64,000 nucleotides of DNA from Afipia massiliensis. Lineage in GTDB: Bacteria > Pseudomonadota > Alphaproteobacteria > Rhizobiales > Xanthobacteraceae. The position numbers and the translations under genes are program-made. The stretch lies in NCBI RefSeq assembly GCF_014203115.1, contig NZ_JACHIJ010000003.1:558001-622000 (forward strand), written 5' to 3'. The notes beneath the pieces are model-generated. The model was not told the DNA's origin, did no database searches, and was given only the letters and a program-made list of their open reading frames with translations. Of the stretch, positions 10,258 through 19,635 are shown one piece after another; the first letter of the stretch is position 1, and every line of letters starts with the position of its first letter.

Positions 10258-11367
10258 ATGAGCGCGTATATCGCCCGCCGCATCCTGCTGATGATCCCCA
10301 CATTGCTGGGCATCCTGTTCGTGTCGTTCGTCGTGGTGCAGTTCGCGCCCGGAGGTCCCGTGGAGCGGGTGATCGCGCAACTGTCAGGCTCCGATACCGG
10401 CGCAAGCTCGCGTATTTCAGGATCGTCCAGCGGTGACTTCGCGTCGCGTCCGCAGGCTGGCGCGGGGTCCGACGCCGTCAGTTCGAAATACCGGGGCGCG
10501 CAGGGGCTCGATCCGGAGTTCGTCAAGAGCCTCGAAAAACAGTTCGGTTTCGACAAGCCCGCGCCTGAACGTTTCGCGTTGATGCTGTGGAATTTCGCCC
10601 GGTTCGATTTCGGCAAGAGCTATTTCCGCGACGTCAGCGTGATCCAGTTGATCAAGGAGAAGCTGCCGGTCTCGATGTCGCTCGGCATCTGGATGACGCT
10701 GCTGACCTATCTGATCTCGATCCCGCTCGGCATTCGCAAGGCGATCCAGGACGGCTCGAAATTCGATACCTGGACATCGGGCATCATCATCATCGGCTTC
10801 GCGATTCCGGGCTTCCTGTTCGCGATCTTGCTGATCATCCTGTTCGCGGGAGGCTCGTTCTTCGACATCTTCCCCTTGCGCGGGCTGACCTCGGACGGCT
10901 GGGCGCAAATGCCATGGTACCAGAAGATCACCGATTACTTCTGGCACCTCACGTTGCCGCTGATCTCGATGGCGCTCGGCGCGTTTGCCACGATGACGCT
11001 GTTGACCAAGAACTCGTTCCTCGACGAAATCCGCAAGCAGTACGTCATGACCGCGCGCGCCAAAGGCTGCAGCGAGCGCCAGGTGCTGTACGGGCACATT
11101 TTCCGCAACGCCATGCTGATCGTGATCGCGGGCTTCCCGAGCGCCTTCATCCATGCGTTCTTCTCGGGATCGCTTCTGATCGAGACTATCTTTTCACTTG
11201 ATGGCCTCGGCCTGCTCGGTTTCGAGAGTGTGCTCAATCGCGATTATCCGGTGGTGTTCGGCACGCTGTTCATCTTTTCGCTGGTCGGTCTGGTGGTCAA
11301 TCTGATCTCGGATCTCGCCTATATGTGGATCGATCCGCGGATCGACTTCGAGGCGCGTGAGGTATGA
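10258..11367 (+). CDS. yejB: Peptide ABC transporter permease (YejB-like)
   Basis: An inner-membrane permease of the DppB/OppB superfamily, 369 residues. The N-terminal helix (ARRILLMIPTLLGILFVSFVVVQ) is typical, with several more membrane segments. The cytoplasmic EAA loop (MTARAKGCSERQVLYGHIFRNAM, about residues 263-285) docks the ATPase. A Ser/Gly-rich stretch near residues 45-70 looks like a periplasmic insertion, as in YejB. It begins 3 nt after the second binding protein and overlaps the next permease by 4 nt. Confidence 0.93.
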   Translation: MSAYIARRILLMIPTLLGILFVSFVVVQFAPGGPVERVIAQLSGSDTGASSRISGSSSGDFASRPQAGAGSDAVSSKYRGAQGLDPEFVKSLEKQFGFDKPAPERFALMLWNFARFDFGKSYFRDVSVIQLIKEKLPVSMSLGIWMTLLTYLISIPLGIRKAIQDGSKFDTWTSGIIIIGFAIPGFLFAILLIILFAGGSFFDIFPLRGLTSDGWAQMPWYQKITDYFWHLTLPLISMALGAFATMTLLTKNSFLDEIRKQYVMTARAKGCSERQVLYGHIFRNAMLIVIAGFPSAFIHAFFSGSLLIETIFSLDGLGLLGFESVLNRDYPVVFGTLFIFSLVGLVVNLISDLAYMWIDPRIDFEAREV

Positions 11368-12542
11368 CAATCGCTCCAGCCCCGCCGGTCGAGACCACGG
11401 CATTGTCGCCGATGGGCGAAGCGGTGCCGCCCTCGCGGCATCCGCTCGGCATATCACCGCTCAACCAGCGGCGCTGGCGCAATTTCAAATCCAACCGACG
11501 CGGCTACTGGTCGTTCTGGATTTTCTCCCTGCTGTTTCTGATTTCGCTGTTCGCGGAGCTGATCGCCAACGATCGCCCGTTCCTGGTCAAGTTCGACGGC
11601 AAGCTGTTTTTTCCGGCTTTCGTCTCCTATCCAGAAACCGCCTTCGGCGGCGACTTCGAGACCGCCGCGGATTACCGCGATCCCTATCTGCAGAAGCTGA
11701 TCAAGGAAAAGAACGGCACGATTCTCTGGCCGCTGATCCGTTACTCCTACGGCACGCACAATCTCGATCTGCCGACTCCCGCGCCGTCGAAACCGACCTG
11801 GATGCTGACTGAAGAGCAATGCAAGGCCGTGGTGGAGAAGAAGGGCGTGCGAGGCTGCCGCGATCTCGAATACAACTGGCTCGGCACCGACGATCAGGGC
11901 CGTGACGTGGTCGCGCGCCTGATTTACGGCTTCCGCATTTCGGTCCTGTTCGGTCTGGCGCTGACGATCATCTCATCGGTGATCGGTATCGCAGCCGGAG
12001 GCATCCAGGGCTATTTCGGCGGCTGGGTCGATCTGCTGTTTCAGCGTTTCATCGAGGTGTGGACTGCGATCCCGTCGCTATATTTGTTGCTGATCCTGTC
12101 GTCGGTGCTGGTGCCCGGGTTCTTCGTATTGCTCGGCATCCTGCTGCTGTTCTCATGGGTGTCGCTGGTCGGCCTCGTACGCGCTGAGTTTTTGCGCGGA
12201 CGCAACTTCGAGTACATCCAGGCGGCGCGCGCGCTCGGCGTGTCGAATCGCACTATCATGTTCCGGCACCTGCTGCCGAACGCCATGGTCGCGACCATGA
12301 CCTTCCTGCCGTTCATCGTGTCGTCGTCGGTGATGACGCTGACGGCGCTGGATTTCCTCGGCTTCGGTCTGCCGCCCGGTTCGCCGTCGCTCGGTGAACT
12401 CTTGTCGCAGGGCAAGTCGAACGTGCAGGCGCCATGGCTCGGATTCACCGGGTTCTTTTCGGTGGCGATCATGCTGTCGCTCCTGATCTTCATCGGCGAA
12501 GGCGTGCGCGACGCCTTCGATCCGCGCAAGACGTTCAGGTGA
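11364..12542 (+). CDS. yejE: Peptide ABC transporter permease (YejE-like)
   Basis: The second permease, 392 residues, DppC/OppC superfamily. It has a long cytoplasmic N-terminus with SPLNQRRWRNFKSNRRGYWSF before the first helix. A large periplasmic segment (residues 75-165) precedes the conserved LGTDDQGRDVVARLIYG. The EAA loop reads YIQAARALGVSNRTIMFRHLLPNAM (about 288-312). The ATG overlaps the yejB stop (ATGA), as expected for subunits made in equal amounts. Confidence 0.93.
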   Translation: MTIAPAPPVETTALSPMGEAVPPSRHPLGISPLNQRRWRNFKSNRRGYWSFWIFSLLFLISLFAELIANDRPFLVKFDGKLFFPAFVSYPETAFGGDFETAADYRDPYLQKLIKEKNGTILWPLIRYSYGTHNLDLPTPAPSKPTWMLTEEQCKAVVEKKGVRGCRDLEYNWLGTDDQGRDVVARLIYGFRISVLFGLALTIISSVIGIAAGGIQGYFGGWVDLLFQRFIEVWTAIPSLYLLLILSSVLVPGFFVLLGILLLFSWVSLVGLVRAEFLRGRNFEYIQAARALGVSNRTIMFRHLLPNAMVATMTFLPFIVSSSVMTLTALDFLGFGLPPGSPSLGELLSQGKSNVQAPWLGFTGFFSVAIMLSLLIFIGEGVRDAFDPRKTFR

Positions 12543-12550
12543 GGGCTATT

Positions 12551-14191
12551 ATGTTGGACACAATCAACCAGCCTCTGCTCGATGTCCGCGATCTGTCGGT
12601 GGCCTTCCGCCAGAGCGGGACCGAGAGCATTGCGGTCGACAAAATCTCGTTCTCGATCGATCGCGGACAATGCGTCGCGCTGGTCGGCGAATCCGGTTCG
12701 GGAAAATCCGTCAGCGCGCTGTCGGTGCTGAAGCTATTGCCGTATCCGACGGCGCACCATCCGACCGGCAGCATTCGCTTCAAGGGACAGGAACTGCTCG
12801 GCCTCGGCGAGAACGAGATTCGCGGCATTCGCGGTAACGACATCTCGATCATCTTTCAGGAGCCGATGACGTCGCTCAATCCGCTGCACACCATCGAGGC
12901 GCAGATCGGCGAGGTGATCTATCTGCACAGCGGCGTGCGCGGCGCGATGGCGCGGGCACGGACGCTGGAACTGCTGACGCAGGTCGGTATTCCCGAGCCC
13001 GAAACGCGTCTCGCCAGCTATCCGCACCAGCTCTCCGGTGGCCAGCGGCAGCGCGTGATGATCGCCATGGCGCTGGCGAATGAGCCGGATCTGCTGATCG
13101 CCGACGAGCCGACCACGGCGCTCGATGTTACCGTGCAGGCGCAAATCCTGAAACTGCTCGCGGACATTCGCGCGCGGCTCGGCATGAGCATGTTGTTCAT
13201 TACCCATGATCTCGGCATCGTGCGGCGCATCGCCGATGTCGTCTGTGTCATGAACAACGGCAAGATCGTCGAGCAAGGGCCGGTGGAGCAGGTCTTCACC
13301 GCGGCTCAGCATCCTTACACCAAGGCGCTGCTGGCAGCGGAACCGAAGCCTGATCCTGCGCCGCCACGGCCAGAGTCCCCGGTCGTGATGTCGTCCGACG
13401 ATCTGAAAGTCTGGTTTCCGATCAAGCGCGGATTGCTGCGCAAGACGGTCGGGCACATCAAGGCGGTCGATGGCGTCAGCGTATCGGTGCGTCAGGGCGA
13501 AACGCTCGGCGTGGTCGGGGAATCCGGCTCGGGCAAGACCACGCTCGGGCTCGCTCTGCTGCGTCTGATCTCCTCGAAGGGGCCGATCGTGTTTCTCGGC
13601 AAAGACATTCAGGGCCTGAAATTCAAGGAGATGCGCCCGGTCCGTCGCGACATGCAGATCGTGTTTCAGGATCCGTTCGGCGCGCTCAGTCCGCGTATGT
13701 CGGTCGGCGATATCATTGCCGAGGGACTTGGCGTGCATCAGCCTTCGCTGAAGGAAGACGAACGCGAGGCGCGCGTCATCAAGGCGCTGAAGGAAGTCGG
13801 GCTCGATCCGGCGACACGCTTCCGCTATCCGCACGAATTCTCCGGCGGCCAGCGCCAGCGCATCAGCATTGCGCGGGCGGTGGTGCTGGAGCCGAACTTC
13901 GTGGTGCTGGACGAGCCGACCAGCGCCCTCGACATGCTGTTCCAGGCTCAGATGGTCGATCTGTTGCGCGACCTGCAGCGCAAGCGCGACCTGACCTACA
14001 TGTTCATTTCGCATGACCTGCGGGTGGTGGCGTCGCTTGCGAGCAACCTGATCGTGATGCGCCACGGCAAGGTGGTGGAGCAAGGCGCTGCGGCGGACCT
14101 GTTCAAGAATCCGCAGACCGATTACACGCGTGCGCTGTTCGCGGCGGCGTTCAACATCGAAGCCGCGCCGAACATCGTGCCGGATTTGTAA
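12551..14191 (+). CDS. yejF: Peptide ABC transporter ATP-binding protein, double ATPase (YejF-like)
   Basis: A fused double ABC ATPase of 546 residues that energises the YejB/YejE channel. The N-terminal half has Walker A GESGSGKS (near 44-51), signature [16 protein letters not shown], and Walker [13 protein letters not shown]. The C-terminal half repeats this with GESGSGKTT (near 324), [15 protein letters not shown], and [11 protein letters not shown]. The start at 12551 sits 8 nt after the yejE stop. It is the last gene of the operon, followed by a dispersed palindromic repeat rather than a classical terminator. Confidence 0.94.
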   Translation: MLDTINQPLLDVRDLSVAFRQSGTESIAVDKISFSIDRGQCVALVGESGSGKSVSALSVLKLLPYPTAHHPTGSIRFKGQELLGLGENEIRGIRGNDISIIFQEPMTSLNPLHTIEAQIGEVIYLHSGVRGAMARARTLELLTQVGIPEPETRLASYPHQLSGGQRQRVMIAMALANEPDLLIADEPTTALDVTVQAQILKLLADIRARLGMSMLFITHDLGIVRRIADVVCVMNNGKIVEQGPVEQVFTAAQHPYTKALLAAEPKPDPAPPRPESPVVMSSDDLKVWFPIKRGLLRKTVGHIKAVDGVSVSVRQGETLGVVGESGSGKTTLGLALLRLISSKGPIVFLGKDIQGLKFKEMRPVRRDMQIVFQDPFGALSPRMSVGDIIAEGLGVHQPSLKEDEREARVIKALKEVGLDPATRFRYPHEFSGGQRQRISIARAVVLEPNFVVLDEPTSALDMLFQAQMVDLLRDLQRKRDLTYMFISHDLRVVASLASNLIVMRHGKVVEQGAAADLFKNPQTDYTRALFAAAFNIEAAPNIVPDL

Positions 14192-14233
14192 GGCTCGATC
14201 AGCCTCATAATGATAAGTTGCGAATTATCGTCG

Positions 14234-14318
14234 GTCATGGCCGGACTTGTTCCGGCCATCCACGTCTTTTCCCATTTACCATCAAGACGTGGATGCGCGG
14301 GACGAGCCCGGGCATGAC
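14234..14318. repeat. Dispersed palindromic repeat, family 1, copy A
   Basis: An 85-bp element bounded by GTCATGGCC and GGGCATGAC, containing ACGTCTT and AAGACGTGGAT as inner inverted arms. A close relative lies at 36835-36918 with the same order of blocks: GTCATG, CCGG, CATCCACGTCTT, then GTGGATG, GGGACGAGCCCGG and CATGAC. Copy A fills the gap between the convergent yejF and NlpC/P60 genes. Its last base is the first base (on the plus strand) of the NlpC/P60 stop codon. It resembles bacterial intergenic REP-type mosaics. Confidence 0.8.
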
Positions 14319-15178
14319 TAGAGGTCGAGTCTTTTTACACTGGTCACCTCGCTGCCGGTGGCCTTGATGCGCGCGATAGCAGTCTGCGTCGGCTCGATGG
14401 CTGTCGCCATGTGGTGCGCGTTGGCATGGACCATGGTCGTGCTGTCGCGCACGATGGCGACGTGCCCCTTCCAGAAAATCAGGTCGCCGCGTTTCAGATC
14501 ATGCCACTGCGATGGCGGCAGTGCCGCTCCCAACGTCGCTTCCTGCATGTCGCTGTCGCGCGGCGCGGCGATACCGGCTGCGGCAAGCGACGTCTGCACG
14601 AGGCCTGAACAATCGATGCCGAGACTTGTTCGGCCGCCCCACAGGTACGGCGTTCCGGCAAAGCGTTCGGCGACAGCGACAAAGTCTGTCTCGGCGCTGT
14701 CGAGTGGAGCGACGTGGTGGACCGGCAGATAGTGCCGCTGGCTGGTGATGGCGAAGGTGCCATCGATCTTGACGACTTCGATGCGCGCGCCGAGCGGCAG
14801 GCTCTCGACCGGCGGGAGTTTGATCGACGGGCCTGGAAAGGCGAACGTGCGCAGCGCCGTGACTTTATGCGTTGGCGTCGTACGCGGCTGCACCAGCGCG
14901 ATATCGGGAATCCACCCGACATAGCCGTCGGCCTTGAGCTGACCCCAGGCCCATCCCTCCGCATCGCGATCATAGACCATGACGCGCTCGCCCTTCAGCG
15001 CCTCGGTGTCGAGCGCCGCATCGTGCGACGGTTCGCGCCGGACCGGCACGACGGGGTCGAACACCTCGAACTCGGTCCCTTCGACAAACCGCGCGGCCGT
15101 GACCTTGCCTTCGAGATGTTTTGCGGCGAGATCCTGCCGCGCGGGCGTGAGCCTAGGATCAAGTTTTGATTCACCCAT
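14318..15178 (-). CDS. NlpC/P60 family peptidoglycan hydrolase
   Basis: A C40-family cysteine peptidase, expected to cut peptide cross-links of peptidoglycan. The 286-residue protein has N-terminal SH3-like segments (GEWAWG-type wording at GWAWGQLKADGYVGWIP near residues 75-92). The catalytic domain follows: Cys in GIDCSGLVQTSL (near 189) and His in WKGHVAIV (near 238), plus HANAHH. There is no obvious signal peptide, so export is not evident. The start overlaps the upstream aminopeptidase stop by 8 nt, so the two are co-translated; joint turnover of wall peptides is a reasonable inference. Confidence 0.88.
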   Translation of the reverse strand: MGESKLDPRLTPARQDLAAKHLEGKVTAARFVEGTEFEVFDPVVPVRREPSHDAALDTEALKGERVMVYDRDAEGWAWGQLKADGYVGWIPDIALVQPRTTPTHKVTALRTFAFPGPSIKLPPVESLPLGARIEVVKIDGTFAITSQRHYLPVHHVAPLDSAETDFVAVAERFAGTPYLWGGRTSLGIDCSGLVQTSLAAAGIAAPRDSDMQEATLGAALPPSQWHDLKRGDLIFWKGHVAIVRDSTTMVHANAHHMATAIEPTQTAIARIKATGSEVTSVKRLDL

Positions 15179-16553
15179 AGCGCTCGCTCAGAAGCTTGTA
15201 GATCGCGCGCGCAGCCTGGCATTCGCCGCCCTCGGGACGCGCGGGCTTGGCCGACGGAGTCCAGCCGTAGATATCGACGTGCAGCCAGCTTTTGGCGCTC
15301 TCGACGAAGCGCTTCAGGAACAGCGCGCAGGTGATCGATCCGGCGAACGCCCCGCCGGGTGCATTGTTGAGATTGGCGGTCTTGGAATCCAGCCAGGAAT
15401 CGTAGGGCATCCACAGCGGCATGCGCCACATCGGATCGTTCTCGATGCGGGCGTGGCGTGCGACGTCGGCCGCAAGAGTCTCATCGTTGGTGTAGAACGG
15501 CGGCAGGTCCGGTCCCAGCGCGACGCGTGCGGCGCCGGTCAGGGTGCCGAGATCGATCAGAAGATCTGGCTTCTCCTCGTCGGCCCATGCCAGCGCATCG
15601 GCCAGCACGAGGCGTCCTTCCGCGTCGGTGTTGCCGATCTCGACATTCACGCCCTTGCGCGACGGAAAGATATCGAGCGGGCGAAACGCATTCCCTGCGA
15701 CTGAATTTTCGACAGCGGGTATCAGGACGCGCAGGCGAATTTTGAGCTTCGCATCCATGATCATCTGCGCGAGCGCGAGGACATTGGCTGCGCCGCCCAT
15801 GTCTTTCTTCATGATCAGCATGCCGCTGGAAGGCTTCAGGTCGAGGCCGCCGGTGTCGAAGCAGACGCCCTTGCCCACGAGCGTCACTTTCGGATGCGAT
15901 GCGTCGCCCCACGTGATGTCGATCAGGCGCGGCGCGCGGGTCGAGGCCATGCCGACGGCATGGATGAGCGGAAAGTTCTGCTTCAGCAGGTCGTCGCCGA
16001 CAATGCACGTGTAGGTCGCGCCGAATTTCTCGGCGATCGCCTGTGCGGCTTGTGCGAGTTCATCCGGGCCCATGTCGTTGGCGGGCGTGTTGATCAGATC
16101 GCGCGCCAGAGCTGCTGCTTCCGCCATCCGCGTGATCTCGGTCATGTCGACATCGCCAGGCGGGACGAGCCGCGCGCCGGGCGCGTCGTTCTTGCGGTAT
16201 CGATTGAACCGGTAGCTCCCGAGTGCGAAGGCCAGCGCCGCGAGCCGTGTGTCATGCGGTGCGTTGGCGAAGCTGTAGGTGCCCGCCGGCAGCAGGCCGG
16301 GCAATTGCCCCGGCCGGAACGGATCGCGCCATTCGCTGGACGAATCTTCGATGCCGAACAGAACGTGAGCGAGCGATCCGTCGTCCGCCGGCAATGCGAG
16401 ATACTGGCCGGGCTTTGCCGTGAAAGTGTTGGCTGCGGCGAACCGCCGGGCGGTCGCGGGAAGCGTGGCGCTGACAGCGTCCCAGGTCGATTTCGAGGCG
16501 AAGGTAATCGGAACGGGACGGGCGTCGGTGGAACTTTTGAAAGCAGGGTGCAT
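15171..16553 (-). CDS. Leucyl aminopeptidase family protein (M17)
   Basis: A cytosolic two-metal aminopeptidase of family M17, 460 residues. The N-terminal third is the variable domain. The catalytic domain carries VTLVGKGVCFDTGGLDLKP (Lys and Asp metal ligands, near 225-243), KKDMGGAANVLAL, and the invariant NTDAEGRLVLADAL near 300-313. It lies upstream of and overlaps the NlpC/P60 gene. It is closer to the PepB-like group often paired with NlpC/P60 proteins in alphaproteobacteria than to the main PepA. Confidence 0.92.
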   Translation of the reverse strand: MHPAFKSSTDARPVPITFASKSTWDAVSATLPATARRFAAANTFTAKPGQYLALPADDGSLAHVLFGIEDSSSEWRDPFRPGQLPGLLPAGTYSFANAPHDTRLAALAFALGSYRFNRYRKNDAPGARLVPPGDVDMTEITRMAEAAALARDLINTPANDMGPDELAQAAQAIAEKFGATYTCIVGDDLLKQNFPLIHAVGMASTRAPRLIDITWGDASHPKVTLVGKGVCFDTGGLDLKPSSGMLIMKKDMGGAANVLALAQMIMDAKLKIRLRVLIPAVENSVAGNAFRPLDIFPSRKGVNVEIGNTDAEGRLVLADALAWADEEKPDLLIDLGTLTGAARVALGPDLPPFYTNDETLAADVARHARIENDPMWRMPLWMPYDSWLDSKTANLNNAPGGAFAGSITCALFLKRFVESAKSWLHVDIYGWTPSAKPARPEGGECQAARAIYKLLSERYG

Positions 16554-16695
16554 GGGCTTCCCAGATGGCGGCGGGGCGAGGCGATAGACGTTACTATAGC
16601 AGCGCGGCGCACCCGCGCGGCAGGCTCAAGACAGTGTTTTGCATGCTCTTTTGGCGAGAGGCGGCGATCGTCCTGATCGGGGGCAGGCCCGTGGG

Positions 16696-16710
16696 TTAAC
16701 CGGACATTAG
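16696..16710 (+). promoter_or_regulatory. CtrA-like box upstream of the tadD-like gene
   Basis: TTAA-N7-TTAG, one base from the CtrA consensus TTAA-N7-TTAA, with another GTTAAC two bases downstream. It lies about 60-75 bp before the ATG of the pilus TPR lipoprotein gene. In Caulobacter, CtrA controls pilus genes. Binding here is inferred. Confidence 0.35.
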
Positions 16711-16771
16711 GGTTAACAGTCTATTGCTGCAGCATCCGGCTTCGCCACCCTCGACCGCGAGTCCATGCGTC

Positions 16772-17569
16772 ATGCGTCATCCATCTCATTTCGCCCGATA
16801 TCTTGGCTCTGCCGCAGCCGCAGCCATTCTCGCCGTGGGTCTTGCCGGGTGCCAGACCGCGCGTTCACCCGATGTCACCGGATCGCTGAATGCGCGTGCG
16901 GAAGCCGCGCCCGGCGGCGTGTCACGCAATGAGATCGAGGCCTTAGGCGAACGTTACCGCGCCAATCCGCGCGATGCGGCAGCCGCGCTTCAGTATGGTC
17001 AGTCACTGCGCCAGAACGGCCAGCGCCAGCAGGCCGCTGCGGTGCTGGAACAGGCGACCATCGCCAATCCCGGCAACAAGGTGCTGCTGGCCGCCTATGG
17101 CCGCGCGCTGGCAGACAACGGAAGCTTTCAACTGGCGTTCGACACCCTGACGCGCGCCCATACGCCGGCCAATCCCGACTGGCGCATCCTGTCGGTGCAG
17201 GGCACCACGCTCGATCAGATGGGCAAGCATGACGAGGCCCGCCGTTACTATGCGAGCGCGCTGAAGATTGCCCCGGAAGAGCCATCGGTTCTGTCGAACC
17301 TCGGCATGTCCTATGTTTTGTCCAAGGATCTGCCGAAGGCCGAGTTGGTGCTGCGCAGAGCCTACAATCGCGGGTCAGCCGATAGCCGCGTTCGTCAGAA
17401 CCTTGGTCTGGTCGTCGGCCTGCAGGGACGTTTCGCGGAAGCCGAGACCATCGTGAAGGCCGATCTGCCAGCCGACGAAGCGGAAGCGAACGTCGCTTAT
17501 CTGCGGCAGATGCTCAGCCGCGACGGCCGCTCGCAAAAGACGGCTGCGATGGAGTCCGGCAGGTCATAA
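16772..17569 (+). CDS. tadD: TadD-like tetratricopeptide lipoprotein
   Basis: A TPR lipoprotein of 265 residues, probably the outer-membrane pilotin or assembly factor of the Tad pilus. After a basic start and hydrophobic helix, the lipobox is VGLAGC, with Cys near residue 27. Several TPR motifs fill residues 55-235 (LQYGQSLRQNGQRQQAAAVLEQA, then a second at LLAAYGRALADNG, and ARRYYASALKIAPEEPSVLSNLGMSYV). I used the ATG at 16772 rather than the TTG at 16724 because it gives a normal signal length. It stands on the plus strand, convergent with the tadC end of the pilus operon. The role is assigned partly by context. Confidence 0.8.
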   Translation: MRHPSHFARYLGSAAAAAILAVGLAGCQTARSPDVTGSLNARAEAAPGGVSRNEIEALGERYRANPRDAAAALQYGQSLRQNGQRQQAAAVLEQATIANPGNKVLLAAYGRALADNGSFQLAFDTLTRAHTPANPDWRILSVQGTTLDQMGKHDEARRYYASALKIAPEEPSVLSNLGMSYVLSKDLPKAELVLRRAYNRGSADSRVRQNLGLVVGLQGRFAEAETIVKADLPADEAEANVAYLRQMLSRDGRSQKTAAMESGRS

Positions 17570-17667
17570 GCCTGACCGTACCGGTTCAATTCTCCTGACG
17601 AGAAAACGAGATCGATGCGCCGGTTTCATCCGGCGAGGGCTGGAGAGCCTCCAGCCGCCGCGTCGCA

Positions 17668-18645
17668 TCACTTCATGTATTCCGAGACCTTGATGCCGGT
17701 GGGGCCGAGAATGACCACGAACAGCACCGGCAGGAAGAACACGATCATCGGCACGGTCAGTTTCGGCGGCAGCGCGGCGGCCTTCTTCTCGGCCTCGTTC
17801 ATGCGCATGTCCCGGTTTTCCTGAGCCATCACGCGCAGCGTCTGTCCGAGCGGCGTGCCGTAGCGCTCCGACTGTTGCAGCGCCAGACAGACCGATTTCA
17901 CGCCTTCGGTGCCGGTTCGCTTGGCGAGGTTCTCGTAAGCCATCTTGCGGTCCTGCAGGTACGACAGCTCCGCGGTCGTCAGCGAGAATTCCTCGGCGAG
18001 AGCAATCGACTGGGTGCCGATCTCCGTGCTGACCCGGCGGAATGCCGCTTCGATCGACATGCCGGACTCGATGCAGATCAGCAGAAGGTCGAGCGCGTCC
18101 GGAAACGCGCGCCGGATCGACAGCTGGCGCTTGGTGATTGCGTTCTTCAGGAACAACATCGGCGCCTGCATGCCAAACCAGGTCGCGCCGATGCACATGC
18201 CGATCTTTATCGGGGTCGGCTGCTGCATGTTCGAGATGACGAACACATAAAGGATCGCGCCGATCAGGAACAGGATCGGCATGACGAGACGAAAGAACAG
18301 GAACGTGACATAGGGCGCCTGGCCGCGATAGCCAGCCATCACAAGCTTGTCTCGCGCTTCTTCCTGGGCCACCCACTTGCCGAGATTGAAATCCTCGACG
18401 ACCCGCTGCACAAGCTGCTTCGGTGTCTGGCGCAGCGAGACTTTTTCGTTGCGATTCAGCCGTTCGCGTTCGCGCTGGCGCAGACGTTCACGCTCGCTGG
18501 CGACCGCCTTCATGCGCTTGGCCAGCCCTTCGCCCGCAAACATCGGCGACACCACCGCGTAGGCGGCCGCCGCTGCGGCGATGGCCGACATCAGCATCGT
18601 CATGAACCGGATGTCGTGGAACTTTTCGATGAGAAGATCGACCAT
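17668..18645 (-). CDS. tadC: Tad pilus inner-membrane platform protein TadC
   Basis: A type II secretion F-domain protein of 325 residues, paired with TadB in the inner-membrane platform on which the CpaF ATPase acts. It has a membrane segment near residues 15-35, a charged cytoplasmic region with many R/E (residues 45-85), and two closely spaced helices near 125-165. The F-domain (RRAFPDALDLLLICIESGMSIEAAFRRVS) follows, then a C-terminal hydrophobic helix ending FVVILGPTGIKVSEYMK. It is the last gene of the tadC-cpaC operon, 9 nt after tadB. Confidence 0.92.
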   Translation of the reverse strand: MVDLLIEKFHDIRFMTMLMSAIAAAAAAYAVVSPMFAGEGLAKRMKAVASERERLRQRERERLNRNEKVSLRQTPKQLVQRVVEDFNLGKWVAQEEARDKLVMAGYRGQAPYVTFLFFRLVMPILFLIGAILYVFVISNMQQPTPIKIGMCIGATWFGMQAPMLFLKNAITKRQLSIRRAFPDALDLLLICIESGMSIEAAFRRVSTEIGTQSIALAEEFSLTTAELSYLQDRKMAYENLAKRTGTEGVKSVCLALQQSERYGTPLGQTLRVMAQENRDMRMNEAEKKAAALPPKLTVPMIVFFLPVLFVVILGPTGIKVSEYMK

Positions 18646-18654
18646 GGTTCCTCG

Positions 18655-19626
18655 TCAGAAGTCGAAGTTGATCATTTTTTTCATGACGAGGATGCCTGTC
18701 CCCATCCACAGCACGCAGCCGGCCAGCATTAGCCGTCCGGTCGGATGGGTCCACAGCAGCGAGATGTAGTCGGGTGTCATGATGTAGACCATGATCATCA
18801 CGATCGGAGGAAGCGCCCCGATGATGCCGGCCGAGGCCTTGGCCTCCATGGACATCGCCTGAATCTTCGCTGCCATCTTCCTGCGGTCGCGAAGCACCTT
18901 GGATAGGTTGCCGAGAGCTTCCGACAGGTTGCCGCCGGACTTGGTCTGAATCGCGATCACGATGCCGAAGAAGTTGGCTTCCGGCAGCGGCATCCTGTCG
19001 TAAAGACGTTGGCACGCCTCGCCGAGTGGCATGCCGATGGTCTGGGTTTCGATGATCGCGTTGAATTCGCTGCGCAGCGGCTCGGGCGCATCCGCTGCGA
19101 CAACCTTGATCGAATCGAACAGCGGCAGGCCGGCCTTGATGCCACGAACGATCACGTCGACGGCGTCCGGCAAAGCATCGAGAAATTTCGCTTCGCGGCG
19201 CTTTTTGAGGAATCCAAGCACCCAGCGCGGCAATCCGAAACCGGCGGCAAGGGCGAAGCCGAGCGCCGACGGCAGGCCGGCGCCGGCGATATAAGTGGCG
19301 ATCAGAGCGATCATGCCGAGACCGGCAGAGCCGATCATGAACTGCTGCTTGGTCCAGTCCATGCCCGCCTGGGCGATGCGGGTTTCGATCGAAACTTTCT
19401 TGGATGCGGCGAGCCGCTGTTCAAGCTCCTTGATCGAGTCTTCGACCTGCACGCGGCGTGTGCGCGACCGGTCGTCGATTCGCAATGAAGGTTCCGCACG
19501 TGCAAAGGACGCGCGGCGCTTCTCCGCCTGTTTCTCGCCGGACAGCAGCGGATAGATGAAAACCCAGGCGAGACCGCCCACCGTGACGGCGGAGAGGAAG
19601 GTCAGTGCCAGCGCCTGCATGTTCAT
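18655..19626 (-). CDS. tadB: Tad pilus inner-membrane platform protein TadB
   Basis: A type II secretion F-domain protein of 323 residues, partner of TadC. The first helix is residues 4-27, followed by a cytoplasmic linker with RSRTRRVQVEDSIKELEQRL. A helix pair comes at about 95-140, then the F-domain FLDALPDAVDVIVRGIKAGLP with ETQTIGMPLGEACQRLYDRMP. Two C-terminal helices close the protein. It lies 9 nt after cpaF. Confidence 0.92.
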   Translation of the reverse strand: MNMQALALTFLSAVTVGGLAWVFIYPLLSGEKQAEKRRASFARAEPSLRIDDRSRTRRVQVEDSIKELEQRLAASKKVSIETRIAQAGMDWTKQQFMIGSAGLGMIALIATYIAGAGLPSALGFALAAGFGLPRWVLGFLKKRREAKFLDALPDAVDVIVRGIKAGLPLFDSIKVVAADAPEPLRSEFNAIIETQTIGMPLGEACQRLYDRMPLPEANFFGIVIAIQTKSGGNLSEALGNLSKVLRDRRKMAAKIQAMSMEAKASAGIIGALPPIVMIMVYIMTPDYISLLWTHPTGRLMLAGCVLWMGTGILVMKKMINFDF

Positions 19627-19635
19627 GGCGCGTTC